Shown here: positions 45,061-57,546 of the stretch, piece by piece | Position numbering within the stretch: the first letter of the stretch is position 1 | Layout: every line of letters starts with the position of its first letter | Source of the DNA: Piscicola geometra | Lineage: Eukaryota > Annelida > Clitellata > Hirudinida > Piscicolidae | Assembly: GCA_943735955.1 (NCBI GenBank) | Contig: OX030956.1 | Coordinates: 10,438,445-10,502,444 of the forward strand | Length of the DNA stretch: 64,000 bases | Direction: 5' to 3' | Made by a program: the position numbers and the translations under genes | Notes under the pieces: generated by a model | The model's database searches: none | Told to the model about the DNA's origin: nothing | Seen by the model: only the letters and a program-made list of their open reading frames with translations

Positions 45061-46345
45061 GTAGGTACAGTGAAAATCACTGTACCTAAAATTTTACGTG
45101 ATTTTAAATTAGGTACAGTGAAGGTATGGCTTTTCAAAGCGCTCAGGTTCAATTCCCGGTCATGATTTTTTCAATACATTTTTGTTTGTTTCTTTAATAA
45201 ATTCATTTTTTAAAGAAATATTTTTTAAATATTGAAAATATTTTTTCATCTATATTTTAAGCATTGAAATATGTTATTTATTCACTTAAATAATTAAATA
45301 CTTTCATACTTTAAATTTTTTTTAAATTTTATCTTTAAAGCATAGAAATAAATTCTAATTATAAATAAAAATAATTTATTTAAATAATTCAAACATTAAA
45401 TAATTATCACTGTACGTAAGAAAAATTGAGAAAGTTGCTTGAATGTTCACTGTACCTACCGTCTTGCCGCCTATTTCGGTAGGTACAGTGAACATTCAGG
45501 TAAACGGATAAAAGGTCTTCCGGATAAAAGGTCTTCCGGATAAAAGGTCTTCTGGATAAAAAGTTTTTGGATAAAAAGTCTTCCGGATAAAAAGTCCTCC
45601 GGATAAAAAGTCATCATCATGGCACACACACATGCACGCACATGCACACACACAAACACATATGATGACGACGATGATGATAACTGGTGGTGGTGGTGGT
45701 GATGATGATTGTGGTGGGGATGATGATGATGACTTTTTATCCGAAGACTTTTTATCCGGAAGACGTTTTATCCGTTTACCTGAATGTTCACTGTACCTAC
45801 CGAAATAGGCGGCAAGACGGTAGGTACAGTGAACATTCACGCAACTTTAAACGTCTTTTTCGGTAGGTACAGTGAACATTCACGCAACTTTAAACGCCTT
45901 TTTCGGTAGGTACAGTGAAATAATAAATATTTTTAAAAAGTATGAAAAGTGTTTAATCATATAAAGTTTATATTATAAACAAGAAATATTTTTAAAAAGT
46001 ATGAAAAGTGTTTAATCATATAAATAAATAAATTAAAAAACGAGTTAAATTTTTAAACATGAATTAAATCGTTTAATTTGTTTAATTATATAAATAAATG
46101 AATAAATAATTTAACAAACGAGTTTAATTTTTTTTAAACATGAATTAAATCCCTTAAAAAATATTTAAATGTTATAAATATTTTTTTTACAAAATATTAT
46201 TAGCGGGAATTGAACCCAGAGCGTAGTGATCCAGAGTCTAAAGTGCAAGCGCTAGGCCACGGAAGCTGTTGCATATTTGCGGTGATATAGATAGAAAACC
46301 CTTACCTTCACTGTACCTAATGAAAATCACGTTGAATTGAAGGTA
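45061..46345. mobile_element. palindromic composite element, tandem copy 1 (GGTACAGTGAA family)
   Basis: Built symmetrically around a centre near 45,650. From outside inward: GGTACAGTGAA/TTCACTGTACC motifs, a tRNA B-box-like segment (GGTTCAATTCCC on plus at the left; a fuller tRNA-like sequence on minus at the right), AT-rich arms, TTCACTGTACCTACCG pairs, inverted runs of 15-16-bp GGATAAAAGGTCTTCC units, and a CA/GAT-rich core. No protein coding seen. Confidence 0.8.
46202..46267 (-). repeat. tRNA-like sequence (glutamine-type loop), copy 1
   Basis: Minus strand has TGGCCTAGCGC (A-box-like), an anticodon-loop-like ACTCTGG and GGGTTCAATTCCC (B box). The acceptor stem does not pair, so this is a tRNA pseudogene or SINE head and not a working tRNA. 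Confidence 0.6.
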
Positions 46346-47790
46346 CAGTGGATTTCACTGTACCTAAAATTTTACGTCATTTTTAATTAGGTACAGTGAA
46401 GGTATGGCTTTTCAATGCGCTTAGGTTCAATTCCCGGTCATGAGTTTTTCAATACATTTTTGTTTGTTTGTTTGTTTATTAAATTCATTTTTTTGAGAAA
46501 TATTTTTTAAATATTGAAAATATTTTTTCATTTATATTTTAAGCATTGAAATATGTTATTTATTCATTTAAATAATTTAATACTTTTCATACTTTAAATT
46601 TTTTTTAATTTTATTCTCAAAGCATAGAAATAAATTCTAATTATAAATAAAAATAATTTATTTAAATAATTCAAACATTAAATAATTATCACTGTACGTA
46701 AGAAAAATTGAGAAAGTTGCTTGAATGTTCACTGTACCTACCGTCTTGCCGCCTATTTCGGTAGGTACAGTGAAAATTCAGATAAACGGATAAAAGGTCT
46801 TCTGGATAAAAAGTCTTCTGGATAAAAAGTTTTTGGATAAAAAGATTTTGGATAAAAAGTTTTTGGATAAAAAGTTTTTGGATAAAAAGTTTTTGGATAA
46901 AAAGTTTTTGGATAAAAAGTTTTTGGATAAAAAGTCTTCCGGATAAAAAGTTCTCCGGATAAAAAGTCATCATCATCGCACACACACACATTCACGCACG
47001 CACACACACAATCACACACGCACACACACACACACACACATTATGATGACGATGATGATGATAACTGGTGGTGGTGGTGATGATGATTGTGGTGGGGATG
47101 ATGATGATGACTTTTTATCCGGAAGACTTTTTATCCGAAGACTTTTCATCCGGAAGACCTTTTATCCGTTTACCTGAATGTTCACTGTACCTACCGAAAT
47201 AGGCGGCAAGACGGTAGGTACAGTGAACATTCACGCAACTTTAAACGCTTTTTTCGGTAGGTACAGTGAACATTCACGCAACTTTAAACGCCTTTTTCGG
47301 TAGGTACAGTGAACATTCACGCAACTTTAAACGCCTTTTTCGGTAGGTACAGTGAAATAAGAAATAGTTTTAAAAAGTATGAAAAGTGTTTTATCATATA
47401 AACAATAAATATTTTTAAAAAGTATGAAAAGTTTTTAATCATATAAATAAATAAATTAAAAAACGAGTTAAATTTTTTTAAACATGAATTAAATCGTTTA
47501 ATTTGTTTAATTATATAAATAAATAAATAATTTAAAAAACGAGTTTAGTTTTTTTTTAAACATGAATTAAATCCCTTAAAAAATATTTAAATGTTATAAA
47601 TATTTTTTTTACAAAATATTATTACCGGGAATTGAACCCAGAACGTAGTGATCCGGAGTCTAAAGTGCAAGCGCTAGGCCACGGAAGCTGTTTCATATTT
47701 GCGGTTATAAACATAGAAAACCCTTACCTTCACTGTACCTAATGAAAATCACGTTGAATTGTAGGTACAGTGAATTTCACTGTAGCTACA
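46346..47790. mobile_element. palindromic composite element, tandem copy 2
   Basis: The same order of parts as copy 1, sharing the motif junction near 46,345. It differs by expansion of a GGATAAAAAGTTTTT run (46,820-46,935) and one extra GGTAGGTACAGTGAACATTC unit. Tandem duplication of the whole element is the simplest reading. Confidence 0.8.
47623..47690 (-). repeat. tRNA-like sequence, copy 2
   Basis: Near-identical to copy 1, about 1.42 kb away, with the same A-box and B-box motifs and no acceptor stem. Confidence 0.6.
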
Positions 47791-47820
47791 TTTAACGTTG
47801 TGAAATAATCAACAAAACTA

Positions 47821-47953
47821 TAAAATCTTATGGAACAATCCCTTACTCACATCTCATGACAGTCCTGATGGACCTGATAAGATTGAGAATTTGGTGCTTG
47901 GCTCCTGGAAAGTCGTCAAACCCACGCTGAGAAGAACCCCAACCGACTTTTAA
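47821..47953 (+). pseudogene. short C-terminal coding fragment, possibly retroelement
   Basis: Plus strand reads KILWNNPLLTSHDSPDGPDK, then LGSWKVVKPTLRRTPTDF and a stop, followed by AAATAAATATAAATAAATAA. It looks like the tail of a retroelement ORF with an A-rich end. Family not confirmed. Confidence 0.35.
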
Positions 47954-48430
47954 ATAAATATAAATAAATAATGCCTTTGATTTAGAATTTAATTTTTAAC
48001 ATTTATTTGACATAAAAAAGTAAAAATATTTCAACTGTTTGTAAAAAAATGAAATACCGTTTAATGAAAAAACTAACACTTTGATAAAAATCTTTCTTCA
48101 TTTAAGATGCAAATTGCATTTAAACAAAATAACACAGCATCAATAAGTGAATAAAATCCAAACCCCATTTTAAAATAATGAAAAATACCAAAACTATTAA
48201 ATTCGGAGTTTAAAAGGCTATAATTGTTACGTGTAGAGACGAAAAGTAGACTTTGTTGATTTTCCTAAATATTTTCCAATGTAAAAGAAAATTAGTCCTA
48301 AAATTAAAAAATTAATAATTAATTGAAAAAAGTATTTAAAAATTACTAAATTTTTTTTACACAAGTAAAGGCTCAGCATTTTTGTAGTTAAACGGATAAA
48401 GTCTTAAGGATAAAAAGTCTTCAGGATAAA

Positions 48431-48716
48431 GGGGTTGTAGGTTAACTGCACACAAAAGAAAGCACACTGCATGTGTTAAAGGCACATTTGCTTTTGCACG
48501 TGTTTATAGGTGAACTGCACACAAAAGAAAGCACACTGCATGTGTTAAATGCACATTTGATTTTGCACATTTCTTCTTGAAATGCGATTTTCTGAAAACT
48601 CTAACCTTAACCCTAAATTAACGTTTTTTCTGTAAAAAATAAGAAATGTGCAAAATCAAATGTGCATTTAACACATGCACTGTGCTTTCTTTTGTGTGCA
48701 GTTAACCTACAACCTT
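48431..48716. mobile_element. palindromic MITE with arms of about 70 bp (24.78-kb family)
   Basis: Ends GGTTGTAGGTTAACTGCACA and its complement; long arms with AAAGAAAGCACACTGCATGT. A second start (TATAGGTGAACTGCACAC) at about 48,504 suggests one element nested in or fused with another. The interior has TAACCTTAACCCTAAATTAA as in the 24.78-kb copy. Confidence 0.8.
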
Positions 48717-49509
48717 TGCACGTTTATTCTGCGGATTGATAGGGTAAAAAGCTGAAAAATTTGAAAACATTAATATATTAAAATTTGTTTAATTATTTGC
48801 AGAAACCTATAAAACTATTTTTTTAATTCTAAAATTTAAAAAAAAATGTATACAAATTTTGAAAAATGAGAAAAAAATTTAAAACATAACAATTTATTTA
48901 ACCGATTTAAGATTACTATTTAAATATTTAAATATAACAATTTATTTTAGTCAATTTATTATAATAAAAGCAGATTGGAATCAGGAATTGACACTGACGG
49001 TGGATTCTTTCGTCTATTTGGGTGGTGTTTGAGAGGTGGGAGTTATTCAAGTTAGAATTTAAATCACATACTAAAGAAATAAATAAAATTGATTAACATT
49101 GATTAAAAACAAAGTTACGCGAGTTCGCTTTGACAAAAGAATTTTGCAAACAACTTACAAAGTTTGTATAAACAATCGCCAAACACCCATCACAATCCAA
49201 CAAACAAACATTCAACCACAGTCTCTGTTGGTACGGAACAGCCACAAAAAATACCTCAAAAATATCAATTTGGATGAGGCAGGTAGTGACATTGACGATT
49301 GATTCCTGTGTCTTGTTGGGTTGTGTTTGAAAAAAGGTTGTTATATGATGCTGAACTAAAAAGTTAAGAAAACTAATTATTCGAGCAGACAAGCAGGCAC
49401 CCATGGTGGTTGAAAGGCTCCGATGGGAAGGTGTGAAGGGGACTACCAAACTGGTCAACTAAGGCGCTCTGAGGCGGTGATGGATAATTCACTTGCGGTT
49501 TCAATAATG
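48717..49509. other. AT-rich and low-confidence sequence
   Basis: 48,720-48,960 is AT-rich with nothing recognised. 49,100-49,300 has a 67-codon plus-strand frame (MIKNKVTRVRFDKRILQTTY at its start) of unknown meaning; two direct-repeat-like segments with GACATTGACGATTGATTC / GACACTGACGGTGGATTC suggest repeat-derived DNA. Confidence 0.3.
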
Positions 49510-52383
49510 ATTATATAATGAATAGGTTTTTTAAAAGATCGATGGATAATGAATGCCAACGTTTAGAGGTCTGTTCTGGGCGGGCTGTTGCATTGGGGAA
49601 GCGTGGTGTGGCTGTCTAAAAGTAGGCCCAAGATGTGATGCTTGTTGAACAAAAGTGTTGTGTAGGTTGTTGTTGTTGTTGAGCTGGTGGGTGTTGTGGC
49701 GGAGGTTGATGCTGGTGAGGATGTTGCTACAGTTGATGGTTGAATGTTCTTTCAAGCATGCCTTGAGGAGCTGAGAAAAGTTTTTTTATACATATATATC
49801 TGTACTGTAAAAAACAACCAGAGAACTAAAAACTAACATTGAATACTCTCGATTAAAGCCTGTAACTCATTCGGGTCTGCATCGCCTGCTGGAATGATGT
49901 CATCCATTCTTGGGCGCTTCCTCCCCGAAGTTTTATTTCTTTTTTTTTTCTTTTTCCTCAGCTGCGTTAGGTTGACCGGCCTCCGCGGAATTTCTTCTTT
50001 CATGCCTATGGCGAGACGTGCTGCACGTACATGGTAGCAGCTTTTTTCCGCGGGGCAGGAACAATGAATTGTGGTAAACAGTCTCACTAAACGGGCTCAT
50101 TTGTCCCTTTGACTGTAAACACAGCCATTTGGGGATTTTGGGCAATTTTGCCAGGTTTAATGAGATGCGCCGCTCTTTCATGAGTCGACGCATTAATACT
50201 TTCAGCTAACTAATGCTCTTCTTCTTTAGACTCACATTTTATGGACTTCAGAATCTGTTCTTCTGCTGCTGTTCTTGGACACACAGAAGAGCGAATATTG
50301 TCAATAATCTCTTCTGGATAAACGACATTAACGGATTCTTGAGTCCATAAAATAGGCGTCAATCCTTCTCGTAATTCGTAATTGCCTAATCCGATGTATC
50401 CTCTCTTAATCTCCTGGATTTGATGTGTTTGTCTGAGCAGACTAAAGCACATCGAGTCAATCGGTGCTTATTCCCAATCTTGCAGACGTTTTATAACAGT
50501 GTTAAAAGCCTCCGATTGATTAGTTGTAGCACAACTGAGGCTAAATCGTTGAAGCTCCCATGAGCCTAGATGGTGTATATTGGATTGAACAGAACTTGTG
50601 AAGTAGTCCGAAAAAGGCTTGCTCCATGTTGAAGTCATGGCGATGAGTTGGTCCTTGTAGGCGTCTAGGGAGGCGCATTCAAGGAGAGAAGTGATGCAGT
50701 TGAGGTAGAATGACAATTCATCACTCTCCATTACACCATGATTTCTCAGCCACCTCTTAGCATCCTGCTGAACGTGCTTCCAACATAAAAACGTTTTGAG
50801 ACTAGGAAAGCTTTTGGATATGGCATCAGTGATTGCTTCTTCCTGTTTATCTCTGGAAATCAGTGTTATTTTCGTTTCATAAAATAATTATAGTTTTTAT
50901 TTCAGTTTCGTTTTGGAATTAATTAAAGTTTTTATTTTCGTTTTGAAAATAATTAAAGTTTTTATTTTCGTTTCAGTTTTGAAATTGATTAAAGTTTATT
51001 TTAATTTTAGTTTTGAAAATATATTAATTTAAAACTTTAAATACTATTTTTTTATATCTAAAGAAATTGATTGATCATAAAATGAAACAGTAAAATAAAA
51101 CTGTATATTTACAAAAAATGAGTTCAAAAAATTAACAGTCAATTGAAATATTATAAGAATTGATCACGTAAATTATTGAGTAATAACAAATTTGAAATAT
51201 AATAACAAATTTACGACTAAAATAAGTGATAATTTAATTGACAATGCGAAGCGGTAATCAAATAACGTTTTATAAATGGCGCTACTTTCATAAAGCCCAA
51301 AGATAATGTTTATAACATTGACATATATTTTTATATAAATTATTCATTTGCATATTATGGCATATCCTAAAAATTTATTTAATTTTCGTTTTGAAAATAA
51401 TTATAGTTTTATTTCAGTTTCGTTTTGGAAATAATAATAGTTTTTATTTTCGTTTTCGTTTTGAAAATAAATTTAGTTTTTATTTCCGTTTTCGTGGAAC
51501 GATTATTCAGATTTGTCGTTTTCGTTACGAAAATAACACTGCTGGACATATCTTTTTTATATGGCTGAAAATAAATCATGTGTCTCTGGTAACTTTCTTT
51601 CATGTATAAAGTACGCCAGTGAAACGACTGGCTTTGAAACAAAGTCTGTGTTTCTGAACAAAAGTACTGATAGGTAAAAATCTCCAAGCTTGAATGTTGT
51701 GTCATATAACATCTGTTGAGCGAGAAGTTTGGAGATGGAAAATGATGATGATGATGATGATGCTGATAGCGTGTTCTTGAACATATGGATGACATCGGGA
51801 TGATAGAGTATTACGGAGAGATCGGGAAACGTAGTGATGCTTTGGATGAAGTTCGAATCCTGTGCCAGCTCATGCAGATTGTAAAGAGCATCCCTTGACA
51901 ATCGTCCACGATTTCTTTGTGCCTTCATACAATTTCTAACTTGATCGACGTTTCTAGGAACAGATGTAGCTTGGTTGACTTCATTAGCACCGGAACTGAC
52001 AAGCGTCTGGTAAAGACGAGAAGGTGCAGAAGACGAATTAGACTCGATGTCTCGCAGAACATGCGGTTGCGTACGAACGTAATTCTTGATTGAGTATTTT
52101 GCATTGCCGTGAGGGAATTGAGCAGCAATCAATTCGTTTTCTTTATATTTGATGACGACAGAATTTGGCTTATCTGGATGAGTGTATGCTGTACGAATGA
52201 AGTCGCCTGACGTGCTGTTAGGACCAACAAACACTTTAAAGTATGTTTTCCTGCTTATTCTTTCTCCATACTTTCGGCTCCCATACTGCCGCCATCTACA
52301 ACCATCTGCCCTCCAATCACTTTTTCTCGAATCTTCTTGCCAAACATATAGATAAGTTGTTCCACCTTTTGGAAGATGTAAAG
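49510..52383 (-). pseudogene. MULE-type transposase relic with WRKY-like and SWIM domains
   Basis: Minus-strand gene remnant. Part 1 (52383-51557) starts with a WRKY-like region: WRADGCRWRQYGSRKYG, then RKTYFKVFVG and PNSVVIKYKENE. It continues with FPHGNAKYSIKNYVRTQPHV and a Ser-rich stretch. A MITE (50861-51541) follows. Part 2 has KTFLCWKHVQQDAKRWLRN, typical of MULE cores, SWELQRFSLSCATTNQSEAF, and after a frameshift near 50,090 a SWIM finger (HCSCPAEKSCYHVRAARLAI), a basic run and DDIIPAGDADPNE. A donor GTTAGT at 49,848 and acceptor TTTCTCAG near 49,773 may splice to a Q/P-rich tail. The N-terminus is cut off by the hAT at 52384. Clearly inactive; MULE assignment is by motif order. Confidence 0.65.
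50861..51541. mobile_element. hAT MITE, TIR CAGTGTTATTTTCGT
   Basis: Inverted ends CAGTGTTATTTTCGT; flanks CTGGAAAT (50853-50860) and CTGGACAT (51542-51549) are an 8-bp duplication with one change. Repeated TTTTATTTTCGTTTTGAAAA motifs fill the subterminal regions. It splits the MULE relic. Confidence 0.9.
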
Positions 52384-53185
52384 CAGAGGTGCACAACCCG
52401 CGGCCCTTCGGCCTGTTTGATGCGGCCCCCAGACAACTAGTCCATTTTGGCTATTTGCAGCCCTAACAGAATTTTAAATCGACGCACCTACCCATCTTTT
52501 TTAATAGTAATGTTTGCCCATTCCTGATATAAAACGATTGAAACAACAACAACGAGCGATAATTGAGTTGTTTTAGTTTAGTAAGAATGTCAAAGCGTAA
52601 AATTGAAGCAGAAAATCGTCAGTTTAATGAAGAATGGACAAATGCAGCATTTCAACGGAACAGCTTTGGGCCTAATTTGTCGCGAGTCCGTAACTGTAAT
52701 GAAGGACTATAATCGCAAAAGACATTATGAAACCAAACACGCTGCTACGTTTGATGATGTGTGAGGCGAAGCTAGAAAAAATATAATTGATCCACTTGTA
52801 AAAAGATTGTCATCTGAGCGAAATATTTTTACAAAAAAAGTTAATGAAAATAAGACTTTTGCTCGTGCCGGTTGTGCCGTAGCACAGATTATTGCGCGAT
52901 CGTCTCGACCATTTACTGATGGTGATTTCGTCAAAAACTGCATGCAAGCCATTTCCAAAGAAGTTTGTCCTAAGAAAACAGACATTTTCAACAAAGTGCC
53001 ATTGTCACGGATGACTTTCCAGCGCCGTGCGGTTGATTTATCCAATGACGTTTGCGTGACCAGCTTGCCATTTGCAAGTATTTTTCAATTGCCTTAAATG
53101 AGAGCACGGATAACGTTGACACAGCACAGCTTTTGTTTTTTGTTCGTGCGGTGGATGAAAACTGTAAATTAACTTTTCATATTTA
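52384..53185 (+). pseudogene. GTF2IRD2-like hAT, 5' part only
   Basis: The left terminus CAGAGGTGCACAACCCGCGG is typical of this hAT group. ATG at 52587 begins MSKRKIEAENRQFNEEW; after a deletion in the BED finger come KDYNRKRHYETKHAATF, RLSSERNIFTKKVNENKTFA and RPFTDGDFVKNCMQ. The first catalytic motif reads IALNESTD, where family members have Asp, so it carries D-to-N. The frame is broken, the sequence ends near DENCKLTFHI, and no right terminus was found. Confidence 0.8.
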
Positions 53186-53774
53186 AAAAGTATAAAAACT
53201 ATTTATAAAATATATAATAATTTTTTGACAATTTTTGTGCTTTTTCATCTATGCAATTGTCTTCTGCCAATTATTTTTTATCTTGCGATATATTAACTAA
53301 TTGTTAGCTGTTTTTACAATTAATTGTTTTAAAAAATAAAGGATCTGTTTTACATTTCTGCTGCAAACAAACTATAATATCGGCTACTCAATTCCTATTG
53401 GTTGGAATAAAATATACATAAAATTTATTTGCATCATTTTGAAAATAAACGGAATTAAAAAAGTATAATTTTTATAATATGGATCTTGAAAATGAAAAAG
53501 TATCATTTTATAAAAAATGTTATAAAATATGAACTTTTTACAATATACCTTTGAAAATTAAATTTTTATTTAAATATATATATGGGTTAATCCAGAATCG
53601 ATTACATACTTACGATTTTCCGTGTCTTACTTGTTTTTCAAAAGAATGAAAAATCGTATCAAAGGCTGGATGCATTTTTTTAAAGAAAAGGAATAAAAAA
53701 ATATTATCAATGTGAAGTTTTTATAATAAATATGACTATATTATACTTTCTAGCTATTCAAAAGTTAAAAATAG
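53186..53774. other. AT-rich DNA with a MITE-like repeat
   Basis: 53,341-53,500 (GGATCTGTTTTACATTTCTG and TCAATTCCTATTGGTTGG) matches 8214-8370 and the tips of the 7.44-kb foldback. Nothing else recognised. Confidence 0.5.
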
Positions 53775-55409
53775 ACTACAAACATCACTGATACAAATAT
53801 CACTGATACAAATATCACTGATACAAATATCACTGATACAAATATCACTGATACAAATATCACTGATACAAATATCACTGATACAAATATCACTGATACA
53901 AATATCACTGATACAAACATCACTAATACAAATATCACTGATACAAATATCACTGATACAAACATCAATTATACAAATATCACTGATACAAATATCACTG
54001 ATACAAATATCACTGATACAAATATCACTGATACAAATATCACTGATACAAATATCACTGATACAAATATCACTGATACAAATATCACTGATACAAATAT
54101 CACTGATACAAATATCACTGATACAAATATCACTGATACAAATATCACTGATACAAATATCACTGATACAAATATCACTGATACAAATATCACTGATACA
54201 AATATCACTGATACAAATATCACTGATACAAATATCACTGATACAAATATCACTGAAACAAACATCACTGATACAAATATCACTGATACAATTATCACTG
54301 ATACAAATATCATTGATACAAATATCACTGATACAAATATCACTGATGCAAATATCACTGATGCAAATATCACTGATACAAATATCACTGATTCAAATAT
54401 CACTGATACAAATATCACTGATACAAATATCACTGATACAAATATCACTGATACAAATATCACTGATACAAATATCACTGATACAAATACCACTGATACA
54501 AATATCACTGATACAAATATCACTGATACAAATATCACTGATACAAATATCACTGATACAAATATCACTGATAAAAATATCACTGATACAAATATCACTG
54601 AAACAAATATCACTGATACAAATGTCACTGATACAAATATCACTGATGCAAATATCACTGATACAAATATCACTGATACAAATATCACTGATACAAACAT
54701 CACTGATACAAATATCACTGATACAATTATCACTGATACAAATATCATTGATACAAATATCACTGATACAAATATCACTGATACATATATCACTGATACA
54801 AATATCACTGATACAAATATCACTGATACAAACATCACTTACACAAATATCAATGATACAAATATCACTGATACAAATATCACTGATGCAAATATCACTG
54901 ATGCAAATATCACTGATACAAATATCACTGATTCAAATATCACTGATACAAATATCACTGATACAAATATCACTGATACATATATCACTGATACAAATAT
55001 CACTGATACAAATATCACTGATACAAACATCACTTACACAAATATCAATGATACAAATATCACTGATACAAATATCACTGATACAAATATCACTGATACA
55101 AACATCACTAATACAAATATCACTGATACAAATATCACTGATACAAACATCACTTATACAAATATCACTGATACAAATATCACTGATACAAATATCACTG
55201 ATACAAATATCACTGATACAAATATCACTGATACAAATATCACTGATACAAATATCACTGAAACAAATATCACTGATACAAATATCACTGATACAATTAT
55301 CACTGATACAAATATCACGATACAAATATCCTTGATAGAAATATCACGATACAAATATCACTGATACAAATATCACTGATACAAATATCACGATACAAAT
55401 ATCACTGAT
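53775..55409. repeat. 15-bp satellite array 2, more diverged
   Basis: Same unit and orientation as array 1, about 109 copies, with many variants (GATGCAAAT, GATTCAAAT, ACTTACACAAAT). Variant blocks repeat at multiples of 15: a GATGC-GATGC-GATTC block at 54,344 and 54,884 (540 bp), ACTTACAC at 54,836 and 55,031 (195 bp). The right edge carries shorter CACGATACAAATAT units. Confidence 0.97.
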
Positions 55410-55930
<521 letters not shown>

Positions 55931-57331
55931 CTTTTTGAGGTACCGGCATAAGATGAAACGCCGCTTCTGTTCACGGTGGTCATCTGCTGTTTTCCTGGTT
56001 GGTGGCCATTAGATGTTTGTGAAGCAGATCTCTTTGTCTCCGTTGAGCACAACTACGCTGAGGAGTTCGATTGTGGATGCGGAGAGTTCGGCTGTGCGGT
56101 GGTACGGGATTCTTTTTTATTAGGGTAATCAGCCCTCCACCACTTGTCTCGTAATCTTGTCTCGCATGCTGTCGATCAAGCCTCTCGATGTGGAAGATCG
56201 GCGTTCGGTCTTTTGGCAAGAGTTTGGTCTCTTGGAGCAGGACGATGTCGGGGGCTTTGCGATGCAACCATTTTTCGAGCTCAATTTTGTTGCTCCATAT
56301 GCCGTCGCAGTTCCACTGGATCACCAACACTGTGTCTTTTGTTGTTTTGATCACAAGTTGCTTGATCGAGCCTTCGTGCTTCTGCAGCTGGATGTGCATG
56401 GGTTATGTGTTTGCTCGATCATCGCATCTCTGGCATCTCCAGGTCCCATTTAGTCGCATGGCTTCAAGTGGTGGTCTTGGCTGCGTTGCACACTTGAAGT
56501 GGTACGCCTTTTTGCACACCGCACACAGTAGGGGCATCTTGCTTGCCCTAACAGTTTTCCTGCAGTTTTGGCAATGCTGTTTGTGCGTGTGTTGAGTTTT
56601 GGGTTTGAACTGCTGCGTAGGAAGCGCCTCCGTATGAGGTGTGTCGGAGGGGGTTTCCGGCGGGGTGATGTGAAACTGGCGCAGCTCGAATTAGTTGGAG
56701 TTTGCTGTTTGCTTAGTCCTGAGCACTTTTTGTGGAGGGTGCCCTTACACTGCACGGATTGAGCGGGTATGGTGCCTCTCCTGATGGTGTTTCCACAGTG
56801 TGAGCAATGCATGTGCGGTTGACTCAGAGAAGGACTCGTAACGTTTGTTGACGTTTGGGAGTTGCTGGCATTCTGATTCTGGTCACTGCATCTGGGGCAT
56901 ATGCATTGTTGAGTGAGGGCAACTTGGTTTCGTGTTAGGTGTTAGCACATCGCATGCGCTGGATGATGGCAATCTGAGCACAGTATTGGGCGCGTGTTGA
57001 CTCGGATGGTTTTACCGCACACAGAGTATTTAGTGTTGGTGTTGTTATTGGGTCCAGGGTTGGATTCAATGTCTTTGGCCTGTTGTAACATAGACAGTAG
57101 TGCGGCCAATGCCACTACTGTCTTTAGAGAAAAAAACTTGGTTTGGTCTGGCAGGGTGGCTGTTGTTGATGATGGTGGTGTAATGGTGGCTTTGCTTGCT
57201 GTAGCAGATTTGGTGTTTTTGGATTTGTGTTTTTGTTCAATGTGGCTGAGTAGTTGTGTTGGTTGTGGTTTATTAAAGGTAATAGTTTGATGCGGTTGAG
57301 TTGTTCTCTTCACATCTAATGCTTCTATCAC
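55931..57331 (-). mobile_element. non-LTR retrotransposon 5' fragment with 2A-like motif, PHD-like fingers and endonuclease start
   Basis: Minus strand. The first frame (57331-56942) begins MIEALDVKRTTQ, has a hydrophobic stretch (VVALAALLSML) and then DIESNPGP, fitting the D-x-E-x-N-P-G-P 2A consensus at about residues 86-93. It continues into a Cys-rich PHD-like finger (CGKTI, CSDCHHPAHAMC). After a stop, 56812-56450 has a second finger (HCSHCGNTIRRG, HKKCSGLSK) and CPYCVRC. The frame 56399-55980 starts the APE endonuclease: VIQWNCDGIWSN, DIVLLQETKLL, SGGGLITLIKKN. RT is absent, so it is truncated at its 3' side. Ingi/Jockey-like architecture; inactive. Confidence 0.82.
56942..57331 (-). 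CDS. retrotransposon N-terminal ORF piece: 2A-like motif plus PHD-like finger
   Basis: About 129 codons, ending at a stop after HHPAHAMC. The 2A-like octet is preceded by a 20-residue hydrophobic segment, the arrangement described for APE-type retrotransposons whose 2A can also act as a signal sequence. The final Pro and the Asp/Glu positions are all present, so ribosome skipping is plausible. Downstream parts of the protein are interrupted. Confidence 0.7.
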   Translation of the reverse strand: MIEALDVKRTTQPHQTITFNKPQPTQLLSHIEQKHKSKNTKSATASKATITPPSSTTATLPDQTKFFSLKTVVALAALLSMLQQAKDIESNPGPNNNTNTKYSVCGKTIRVNTRPILCSDCHHPAHAMC

Positions 57332-57546
57332 AGGTCAACGTTAGTGAACTTGGCTTGCTTTCAAACAAGACTAGGAGAAAAGCTTTTGTTGCATTTAATA
57401 ATCATTAAAACAATTAAAATTGGTAAAATAATACTCTTTTGTATCATAAAAAATTTGTTGGGAACCTTTTAATTAGTTTAATTACTTCAACTATTATTTT
57501 TTGTCAAATTAATTATCTTAATTGATTTATTATGATCATTTTAAAG
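57332..57546. other. AT-rich spacer, no gene seen
   Basis: Between the retrotransposon fragment and a candidate acceptor at 57,545. It contains only AT-rich sequence. Confidence 0.4.
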
